A stretch of DNA of 64,000 nucleotides from Marthasterias glacialis (Eukaryota; Echinodermata; Asteroidea; Forcipulatida; Asteriidae), in contig OU452236.1 of assembly GCA_911728455.2 (NCBI GenBank), forward strand, positions 8,426,171 through 8,490,170, written 5' to 3'. Positions 46,601-58,600 of this stretch are shown here, in pieces (the stretch's first letter is position 1; each line of letters starts with the position of its first letter). The notes below the pieces were generated by a model that did not search any database, was not told where the DNA came from, and saw only the letters and a list, made by a program, of their open reading frames with translations. The position numbers and the translations under genes are program-made.

Positions 46601-49600
46601 GCAACAACAGCAGATAATTCAACCACTGAAGCAACAACCACTGTAGCAACAACAGCAGATAATTCAACCACTGTAGCCACAACCACTGTAGCAACAACAG
46701 CAGATAATTCAACCACTGTAGCCACAACCACTGTAGCAACAACAGCAGATAATTCAACCACTGAAGCAACAACCACTGTAGCAACAACAGCAGATAATTC
46801 AACCACTGAAGCAACAACCACTGTAGCAACAACAACAGATAATTCAACCACTGTAGCCACAACCACTGTAGCAACAACAGCAGATAATTCAACCACTGAA
46901 GCAACAACCACTGTAGCAACAATAGCAGATAATTCAACCACTGTAGCCACAACCACTCAAGCAACAACGGCAGATAATTCAGCCACTGTAGCAACAACCA
47001 CTCAAGCAGCAACAACAGAGGCTGTAACCACTGCAGAGACAACAACAACAGTGGCTGCAACCACTGCAGAGGCAACAACAACAGAGGCTGCAACCACTCC
47101 AGCAACAACAACAGAGGCAGCAACCACTGTAGAGGCAGCAACCACTGCAGAGGCAACAACAACAGTGGCTGCAACCACTGCAGAGGCAACAACAACAGTG
47201 GCTGCAACCACTGCAGAGGCAACAACAGAGGCAGCAACCACTGCAGAGGCAACAACAACAGTGGCTGCAACCAATGCAGAGGCAACAACAACAGAGGCTG
47301 CAACCACTCCAGCAACAACAACAACAGAGGCAGCAACCACTGCAGAGGCAACAACAACAGAGGCTGCAACCACTCCAGCAGCAACAACAACAGAGGCAGC
47401 AATCACTGCAGAGGCAACAACAACAGTGGCTGCAACCACTGCAGAGGCAACAACAACAGTGGCTGCAACCACTGCAGAGGCAACAACAACAGTGGCTGCA
47501 ACCACTGCAGAGGCAACAACAGAGGCAGCAACCACTGCAGAGGCAACAACAACAGTGGCTGCAACCAATGCAGAGGCAACAACAACAGAGGCTGCAACCA
47601 CTCCAGCAACAACAACAACAGAGGCTGCAACCACTGCAGAGGCAACAACAACAGAGGCTGCAACCACTCCAGCAGCAACAACAACAGAGGCAGCAACCAC
47701 TGCAGAGGCAACAACAGAGACTGCAACCACTGCAGAGGCAACAACAACAGAGGCTGCAACCACTGCAGAGGCAACAACAGTGGCTGCAACCATTGCAGAG
47801 GCAACAACAACAGAGGCTGCAACCACTCCAGCAGCAACAACAACAGAGGCAGCAACCACTGCAGAGGCAACAACAACAGAGGCAGCAACCACTGCAGAGG
47901 CAACAACAACAGTGGCTGCAACCACTCCAGCAGCAACAACAACAGAGGCAGCAACCACTGCAGAGGCAACAACAACAGTGGCTGCAACCACTCCAGCAGC
48001 AACAACAACAGAGGCAGCAACCACTGCAGAGGCAACAACAACAGTTGCTGCAACCACTGCAGAGGCAACAACAACAGTGGCTGCAACCACTGCAGAGGCA
48101 ACAACAACAGTGGCTGCAACCACTGCAGAGGCAACAACAACAGTGGCTGCAGAGGCAACAACAACAGTGGCTGCAACCACTGCAGAGGCAACAACAGAGG
48201 CTGCAACCACTCCAGCAGCAACAACAACAGAGGCAGCAACAACTGCAGAGACAACAACAACAGAACCTGCAACCACTGCAGAGGCAACAACAACAGAGGC
48301 TGCGACCACTCCAGCAGCAACAACAACAGAGGCAGCAACCACTTCAGAGGCAACAACAATAGAGGCTGCAGCCACTCCAGCAGCAACAACAACAGAGGCA
48401 GCAACCACTGCAGAGGCAACGACAGAGGCTGCAACCACTGCAGAGGCAACAACAGTGGCTGCAACCACTGCAGAGGCAACAACAACAGAGGCTGCAACCA
48501 CTGCAGCAGCAACAACAACAGAGGCTGCAACCACTGCAGCAGCAACAACAACAGAGGCAGCAACCACTGCAGTGGCAACAACAACAGAGGCATCAACCAC
48601 TGCAGAGGCAACAACAACAGAGGCAGCAACCACTGCAGAGGCAACAACAACAGAGGCTGCAACCACTCCAGCAGCAACAACAACAGAGGCAACAACCACT
48701 GCAGAGGCAACAACAATAGAGGCTGCAATCACTCCAGCAGCAACAACAACAGAGGCAGCAACCACTGCAGAGGCAACAACAGTGGCTGCAACCACTGCAG
48801 CAGCAACAACAACAGAGGCTGCAACCACTCCAGCAGCAACAACAACAGAAGCAGCAACCACTGCAGAGGCAACTACAACAGAGGCAGCAACCACTGCAGA
48901 GGCAACAACAGAGGCTGCAACCACTGCAGCAGCAACAACAACAACAGAGGCAGCAACCACTGCAGAGGCAACAACAACAGAGGCAGCAACCACTGCAGAG
49001 GCAACAACAACAGAGGCTGCAACCACACCAGCAGCAACAACAACAGAGGCAACAACCACTGCAGAGGCAACAACAATAGAGGCTGCAATCACTCCAGCAG
49101 CAACAACAACAGAGGCAGCAACCACTGCAGAGGCAACAACAGTGGCTGCAACCACTGCAGCAGCAACAACAACAGAGGCTGCAACCACTCCAGCAGCAAC
49201 AACAACAGAAGCAGCAACCACTGCAGAGGCAACTACAACAGAGGCAGCAACCACTGCAGAGGCAATAACAACAGAGGCTGCAACCACTGCAGAGGCAACA
49301 ACAACAGAGGCTGCAACCACTCCAGCAGCAACAACAAGTACAACAGAGGCAGCAACCACTGCAGAGGCAACAACAATAGAGGCTGCAGCCACTCCAGCAG
49401 CAACAACAACAGAGGCAGCAACCACTGCAGAGGCAACGACAGAGGCTGCAACCACTGCAGAGGCAACAACAGTGGCTGCAACCACTGCAGAGGCAACAAC
49501 AACAGAGGCTGCAACCACTGCAGCAGTAACAACAACAGAAGCAGCAACCACTGCAGAGGCAACGACAACAGAGGCACCAACCACTGCAGAGGCAACAACA

Positions 49601-52600
49601 ACAGAGGCAGCAACCACTGCTGCAGCAGCAACAACAACAGAGGCTGCAACCACTGCAGCAGCAACAACAACAGAGGCAGCAACCACTGCAGTGGCAACAA
49701 CAACAGAGGCAGCAACCACTGCAGAGGCAACAACAACAGAGGCAGCAACCACTGCAGAGGCAACAACAACAGTGGCTGCAACCACTGCAGCAGCAACAAC
49801 AACAACAGAGGCTGCAACCACTCCAGCAGCAACAACAACAGAAGCAGCAACCACTGCAGAGGCAACTACAACAGAGGCAGCAACCACTGCAGAGGCAATA
49901 ACAACAGAGGCTGCAACCACTGCAGAGGCAACAACAACAGAGGCTGCAACCACTCCAGCAGCAACAACAACAGAGGCAGCAACCACTTCAGAGGCAACAA
50001 CAATAGAGGCTGCAGCCACTCCAGCAGCAACAACAACAGAGGCAGCAACCACTGCAGAGGCAACGACAGAGGCTGCAACCACTGCAGAGGCAACAACAGT
50101 GGCTGCAACCACTGCAGAGGCAACAACAACAGTGGCTGCAACCACTGCAGCAGTAACAACAACAGAGGCAGCAACCACTGCAGAGGCAACGACAACAGAG
50201 GCACCAACCACTGCAGAGGCAACAACAACAGAGGCTGCAACCACTGCAGCAGCAACAACAACAGAGGCTGCAACCACTGCAGCAGCAACAACAACAGAGG
50301 CAGCAACCACTGCAGTGGCAACAACAACAGAGGCAGCAACCACTGCAGAGGCAACAACAACAGAGGCAGCAACCACTGCAGAGGCAACAACAACAGAGGC
50401 TGCAACCACTCCAGCAGCAACAACAACAGAGGCAACAACCACTGCAGAGGCAACAACAATAGAGGCTGCAATCACTCCAGCAGCAACAACAGAGGCAGCA
50501 ACCACTGCAGAGGCAACAACAGTGGCTGCAACCACTGCAGCAGCAACAACAACAGAGGCTGCAACCACTCCAGCAGCAACAACAACAGAAGCAGCAACCA
50601 CTGCAGAGGCAACAACAACAGAGGCTGCAACCACTGCAGAGGCAACAACAACAGAGGCAGCAACCACTACAGAGGCAACAACAACAGAGGCTACAACCAC
50701 TGCAGAGGCAACAACAACAGAGGCAACAACCACTGCAGAGGCAACAACAACAGAGGCTGCAACCACTGCAGAGGCAACAACAGAGGTTGCAACCACTGCA
50801 ACAACAGAGGCAGCAACCACTCAACCACTAACCACTGCAGCGGCAACTACTCTAGCAACAACAGAGGCAGCGACCACTGCAGCAGCAACCACTGCAGCAG
50901 TAACAACAGAGGCTGCAACCACTCAAACAGCAACCACTGCTGCAGCAACCACTCCAGCAGCCACAACAGAGGCTGTTACCACTGCAGCACCAACCACTCA
51001 AGCAGCAACAACAGTGGCAGCAACCACTGCAGCAGTAACAACAGCCACTACAACTGCGGAAGCAGTAACCACAGAGGCAACAACCACTGAAGCTACCACA
51101 ACAGTTTCTCCAACAACACCTGCAGGTGAGGGTTGGTTTTAAAACACAATTTCTTACAAAATGCTCCCAACAGGTCATGAATCTTGGTAAAGTTCACTTT
51201 GATTAAAGTTATTCTTACTTTTTTTAGACAAATTTACCTCACCTGCTGTTTTATCCATTTTCTTGGTTTTTTTTTTTTTCACTTGAGAGTGTGAATATTT
51301 GTAAAAGATAAAATACATTAAAGTTTAAATTTTCAATGTCTATTGTCCCCTTTAATTGAACTACCGCTCTGCTTTCTTTGAACAAGATTTACAAGGTCCA
51401 GTTGTGACATGTCCAACAAGCTCAGTTTCGTATGTACCTCTGGGGTCGACAGCAACAAGTGTTCAAGTTGTTTGGTCAGCAACACCCACTGCCATTGATA
51501 ACGTTGATTGCTGCGTGAGTGTTTCCTGCACTAATTCAGCCGGTGGATCCGTTGCTTCAGGTGCAACTTACAATGTTGGTGTAACTACTGTGACATGCAG
51601 AGCACAAGATTCTGCCTCCAATGACGGAATGTGTACTTTCACTATTGAAGTCCGAGGTAAAGTTGGCAACAGGTTTTTTCTTTTTAATCCCCTGTCATTT
51701 ATCATTTAAAAAAAGAATTATTCCAATTATCTCACCATTTATGTAGCAATCCTACTCCATGATATTACAATGCTTTACAGTGACTTTGCTAATTTTTACC
51801 TGAAGGTGAGAGTTTTTAGTGAAGGAGAAAGTACTACTGAGTCACATCAAACTTGTAAAATGTAAAGGATGTAAAGAGGTGCTGTGACGCAGTTTGCTGC
51901 CACTGCCAGAAACACTGGGGCAAACCCCTTCTCTTTCGTGTCCATCTTTTAATGTCCCATCCTAAGGGCAAAGCAAAAGCACTAGACCGCTTGACCATGA
52001 CACTCCAAAGTTACCTACTGATCGGACTTAAAGCCTTATTTAACTTGAAGTGATAAAATGTTTCAGTCTCGCTGGTCTCGCTAGTCACACCACATGCAGT
52101 CGTATCGGTCAAAATTCACAAAATTTGATTAATCAGATTTTTTACAAACTATTGACATACTCATTACTGTTGACGTTTTTAGCAAGTTTCAGGACTTGAT
52201 GTGTAAATAGTTTTGTAATTATGCTAGTTAGCATGACCAACATATTTGCCATTTCCACAAAGTGACGTATCACGATATGCCACTTTACCCATTGAAAATC
52301 ATAACACTGGCTCTGCGCCAAACATGTGTGGTACGACTTCTGCTTTTTCACAAAGTGACATATCTCACGACCTGTTTAAGTTTAGTGTTTTCATGAAGCG
52401 ATGTATCTCAGTATGCGAATGTTTGTACACAGCCCTCTACGTGCACTTGGCGTTCTTTTTTTTTTTACAAAGTGGCGTAAATGTTTTAGGAATTAATAAC
52501 TCATAAAAACAGTTGAGTGATTGAAAAAAACTGTGACAATTCTGTCTGAATGAAGAAGTCAGCTTTATTTTGATACTAAAACAACATTTTCAAACAGTGA

Positions 52601-55600
52601 TTAGTCTCGGAACGAGCAGTTTCCCCCTTGCTCCCCCCTGCTCACCCCCCCCCCCCAGCTCGTACCCCTATGGTCTTAATTGCCTTGTAGTGTCGATAAT
52701 TTTCCTTCTTTGTGAATTTTGTGTCTTCTAGTTCTCAATTTTCTGCCGTATGGACTGGAAGTTGGGGACAGGATGCTTTCAGATGTTGAACAACCGGTAA
52801 AGAGTATTTGTTCTTTTTGATAGTGTATAGAATAGAAGTTATTTGTGTATACAATCCAGTCATTTTTGTAAGCATTTGGATGTAGGGTGTTAAAGCCCCA
52901 GCTCAACATTGGTAAGAGGAAAAACATAAATGTTCACAGATTTACATACACCTTTTATGGTATAAAGTTAACGATGGTAGAAAACATTCCTTGAAATATT
53001 TCTGCCTGAAGTGTTATCGTTTTTAAATAATAAATGAGATAAGATCCAAAATTAGTGTTCGTCTCAGTGAGATAAAAAACTCTGCCTATAGGAATGCATA
53101 CAAAAATGCTGAATGCATTTGTACCATTTTCTCGCAAATGAACTAACGAAATGAGCTGACATTTTCACAGGTTGGTTTTGTTACAAATATCTTGCTTTGT
53201 GCAAAGAATGAAAGCATTCACAGTCAGTTTACCAATGTTGAGCTGGGGCTTGAAGAGGAAGTCACAGGATCCCAAGTATTGTATTGGTTTAAATTTGTGA
53301 TCAGGACTGTATACTCAGTCCTTTCTGAATCCTCATGCAATAAAAACCCACAGGCTACTCGAGTGGGATGTGAACCCACACCCCTGCATTCTAGAGCAGA
53401 TGTCCCAGCCGCTAGAGAGTGACAAGGGGCCAGTTGGAATCCTGTATTTAGCAGCAGCAGTGGCATAGGGTTTGTGGCACCTGGGGGAACAGTTAAAAGA
53501 TGGTGACCCTTCTCTCACCAACCAGCTTTGCCATTGTGTAGCAGTTACTGCAAATAAATTTCTTGATTTAATGATTGCATCAGGCACAAAGGTCATTGCT
53601 CACCATTAGACCGATATGTGATTAGCACTGTAGACTTGGTGCTATTAAAGTCTGTGGGGAAAAAAAAAACCCAAAACACAGGGTTTGAATTTGAACCCAC
53701 GACCCCAGCATTCTCAGGCTACATTCCTCTAATACATTGAGTATTTTGTGTTTTCCCCAACAGCGGGGGCAGTCCGAGAAGGATTTAGTTTCAGAAACCT
53801 TCACACCGCCGTACTATTTTCCATACGCTGATCGTCTCTTCGAAAAAATCTATGTAAGTTGGAGTCATAGAGTTATATAATAGAACTAGAGGGTGTACTC
53901 GCTATGCCAAGCACGGAACTCCACTGACTCACCATGAGCGAAAATCCCTATGGGCAAATTGCATACGAATGTCCACTTAGAAAATGGCTGCTGTGTGAAT
54001 GGATGAGTAAACAGTGTAAATGAATGGTCCGCGCCATTTTCTCAATGGTCAAAAAATGCTCCTTGTCGGGCCATGTCGCATGGTTTGTACGCCCTCTAGT
54101 TCTTATATATAACTCTATGGTTGGAGTACACTGTTCACACGTGGCCCAAATATTGTGATAAAGCATTTTCAAAATGGCATTCCAGGGGGGGAAAGAAATG
54201 TTACTGCACTTTTAATTTGCCAACTATTGTAAGGTTTTGACAATTTTTCCACTATTTTATCCATCATCCTCAAGCAAACTTGAACCCTTTTTTTTATTTA
54301 CAGTTCACAGACAACGGTGTGATCGTAATGAGCAATGATCAAAGTCTTCAGAAGATGTCATACCCAAGTCCACGTGGCCTGGACTTCCCTGCTGGTAGTG
54401 GTAACATCTTGGCTCCATTTTGGGCTGACGTAGACAGTCAAGTATTCAATACCGACAATAACGTCTTTTACCGGGTAAAATTATTCTACTTATAAATAAG
54501 GGCATAAAAGAGGGGTGACCAAAGTCTTAAAGGGCCGTTTAAAACCGGCAGGGTCGTGGCCGTGTGATAAAGGACTGAAGCAAAGGTCCTAATTATCACA
54601 AGGTCCAACCCTGCCTGTTTGAAATGGCTGTTTATGACTGAGGCAATACTCTTTTATTCCCATTCATCAATGCCCGTTTTTTTTAAAGTGCAATAGTGTA
54701 GGAAAATCTGTGAAACTTTTCAAAAATACTTATGTTTCAATTTCTGTAACGTCCTCGGGCTCCATTTCGCGAAGGGTCAAATTGCATGCGACGCTCAATG
54801 GTTTCATGTTTGCGTGCAAAGTAATAGACTACACATTGAGTACTGGTTTTGACTGTGCTGCACGTAAATTAAGAGAGGTACTAAACACTACCTCATGGCT
54901 CGATTGCTGGCTCACTCTGACTTATATATAATAATGTCTGCATTCTTTCATTGTTTTTTTGTGTTTGTGTTTATACTTTCAAGGTGTATGATAGTACAGC
55001 GTCAGGTTTTAATGAAGCTCCATTATTAAGCACCATCAGTGCCATGGTGTCCGGACACCCTGATCTGTCTACATACAGCACCTTCCGAGCATCCTGGGTT
55101 CTCATTATCACGTGGGTCAACGTGAAACCCGCTCAAGTCAATCCAATGCAGGCCACCCAAGATGTGAGTATGTTACCGGTCTTAAAATTATGACTTTGTT
55201 CCGTGTCATGGCTGCTTGGTCTCATAATAATATAAAAATAAGGTGTATTTATTATGCACTTTATCAAGCCAAGTAGGTCTCTCAAAGTGCCTTTGCCCCT
55301 GTTCAGCAGGCCCCAAGCATTCCTCAAACCATCTCAACTCCTTTGGAGTATGCAGTACCGGCAGCCAAATCAGTGCCCAGGTTGCTAACAACCATCTCTT
55401 CCCTTGCAGGTACCCATTTACTCCTGGGTGATGAGAAGCAATTGGAGTCCTCATGCTCATTATCCAAATTTATTGATTTCGTGGCTTTGTCGTTATTTTT
55501 CTTTGGTTAGGAGAGCAACACATTCCAAGCCATACTCGTGACGGACGCCAATCATGGTTTTGTGATCTTCAACTACCATCCATGGGACATGAACTGGAAC

Positions 55601-58600
55601 CCGCAGAATCTCTATGACAAAAACGTCGTTGAGGGCTACGCTCACAGACAACTAAAGAAGTATTTTTACGTGTCTGTAACTGATGTGTTCAAGCCAGGAA
55701 GTGTCATTGGGAACTCTCAACTTCTAGGACGCTGGGTGTTCAATGTCGACACTCTCCCGGCAAACTACCAAAATCCACGTTTGTCCTGTGTTAACTGGGG
55801 ATCGAGGCAGATACTTTCAAATTTCTATTCATTTCTTTATAGTAGGTTTGCCCACACCTGCCCGTGTAACTGGTTTATGGCAGTCCGAGACCGACGATAC
55901 AGATATGTTGGCTTTGATGTATCATTACCGACACAAGGAAGCTCTGGCGTTTGTGAGTAAAATCAAACTTTATGTGTATATGTATGATTCTTCAAAAGCA
56001 AAATCACGTTTTGACTTTTCCCTTGAAGTCAAGTATATAGAAAACTCCATAGGAGACGCTTGGGGCCATGAGGTGGCAGCAGACTTACCAGGTAGAAATC
56101 CATTGTTCCCACGATTGTTCATGGGAATGTGCCTGGTATGTCTGCTGCCACCTAGTGTTCAAAAATCTCCCATTGGCTGCAACGTTGAAGTATTCCTACT
56201 GTTTTACTGTAAAGGAATTATCTTTCAACTTTTATTTTTCTCTCTCTATAGTTGTGTGTTTTGTGCGAGGCTTTCAATTTTTCGGGACACCCGGACCTCG
56301 GTGCTGCTACGACTTTTTCTTCGGTAGCATTATATATGGTGTGAGAAGTGCAGTTGCTGCATCGGTGTTTGAGTTCACTCCACTGAGTCCGTTGTTCTAC
56401 TCAACCGTTAGATATGGACAGTGGTTTGGTGAGCATGAGTTTTGGCAATTTATAGATAGTATAGACCTTTCTTTTGCAATGTCACAGCCCAAGTTTTTGC
56501 CAACCAAGATGGAGAAACTACAAGGAGCCATCAATGCAAAGTAAAAACAGATAATCACAGTTTGCAAAAATGTACAAAGATATTTACAAATTGTTTAGAA
56601 TTTGTTGCAAACAAACCAATCAACAATGGGATGTATTTTCTTCAAAAAGAAAGTTTGTAAAAATGTTGAATTTGGTCACAACGTTTGTCAACAACATTTG
56701 AATGTTCTGCTACAGTTGGCCGTCCATGCCAATCAGCGTGGTATGTTTATCAACAGCAGAAAAGTCCATACAAACACTGATTGTTTATGAGTGCAATGGT
56801 GAGAATATTTTCAGTTGAAAGTTGAAAGACGGAATGTTCCATTCAATGAGGCGAAGCCGAACTGAATGGAACATTCCATCTTTCACCAAATGAAAATATT
56901 CTCTCCATTGCAGGGATGCAGAACATTCACTATTTGTTTAATACAACATCCAATTCCAAGAAGATCTTTTTGTCATTTGGAAGAAAAAAACTAAATGTAC
57001 CAGATTGTGTTCTGGCATCCATTACGATAGCATTTTGTGTTGCTGTTCTTAATGCCTAGTGTGGTCTAGTGTTTAATAGTCAAAGTATGAGACAGTAAAC
57101 CATTACATGGTGCTATGTAAAGGAACAGGTCTCATACTTCGAAAACTAACTCCGCATACCTTGCTGGAAAAAAATACTTATGAGACGCTCATCAGCGGGT
57201 GTGATAAAGCACTATATGAGAACTGCGTATTATTATTATTATTAACTCAATGACCAGAGCAGACGTGATCGTGTCGGTAATGTCCTGTAATTGGTTTCCA
57301 AACAGATGAGGAATATCTGGCCAGACGTGACTGTTGTGAGCTATCGAACCTCTGCGGCTATTACCTGCAGTTTAGAAGACCCATGAGTTGTTGGAGATAC
57401 AGGCCACCATTTAGGTGTAAGTACTGGACCCAAATTCATGGTACACGCTTACTGTGTTTTCCCATAAGATTCCACGAAATTCCATTGAAATTGTTCATAA
57501 CTTTGTTGATAATAAACTGGTAATGGAATTTGACGGTAAGAAATTGATCCCACCTGTCATTGGTAAACCAGCGAGGGCTCTATCTATTTGAAAATGAGTG
57601 TATTGCATAATTGAATTTGACCTTGGAGCCCTTCTTAATAGATTGCTCACTTCACAAGGCAAGGTCAGTTACACACCCAAGGGGAGGCTGATGGGGCGCA
57701 AGACCACTCTTCCAAGGGCATGCCAGTTGCTTTTTTTAATTACTTTTTCAAGTTTTTTCATTGGGAGAATTTGTTTTTTTAAAGCCAGATTTTTCATCAA
57801 ATGGAACTTTTATAGCATATTGAAAGGCGCTGGCCCCCCCAAAAACCTGCAGTTCTGTTTTAGTGTTTCATTTTGTATTTGACATGAACCAACATTCCCA
57901 AGCCCCCCGCCCCACTTCTCTCCCCCCTTCCTTCTCTCCCCCCCCCCCCCTTCCACCCTGCTGAAAGCAGAATTCATTTCCCAGGCCCCTCCAAATGTGA
58001 AAATACTTGCCTTTACTTGAGGAGTTTTTTTCTTAGAGAAATTTTTCAGAATATTGACCCCTTGCACGCACGTCACTGTGCCACGCTCACCATTTTGGGA
58101 GTCAATAGATAGTTCCCAATATGAGGTAAATCAGCCATCTTAACGGGCAATTTGGAACACAGGGTCGTGCGTTTCGCGTAAGAACGGCGTACAGCACGCG
58201 CGCATTTCACCAAATGCATTGCACGATTGGTTAGTTAACAACGCAGCTGCGTTAATAATTTGAGCGCATGACGTGCCTGCAAGCCAACATTCAATTTGCC
58301 CATAAAGATGGCGTCTATTGGGAACCATCTAAAGGTATACATGTAAACACCACTTGAGGACACCAGGACACCAGGTGGCAGCAGAATAGCCAGATAAATC
58401 CATCATTCTCGGAAATGTGCGCATGCTCACAACTACGTAAACAATGACAATTTACCTGGTAAGTCTGCTGCCACCTATCGTTCCAAAGACTCCAATCGTT
58501 CCAATATACTGCCCTCAGAAGAGTTTGTTCTCGGAGTGACAAATTTTCCATTGAAAAATACAAAATCTTTTAAAATCCTCAGCCTGGTTTTGGGGAGACC

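Noticed and set aside
47002-50820. 1,272-residue minus-strand frame and other long out-of-frame ORFs across the mucin array
   Set aside because: They are by-products of a repeat unit lacking stop triplets. They lack splice context and signal peptide, while the plus frame joins in phase with the signal peptide exon and the HYR exon.
55743-56544. Second-frame ORFs overlapping the AMOP exons
   Set aside because: They are shadows of the NIDO/AMOP frame and break the phase agreement with neighbouring exons.
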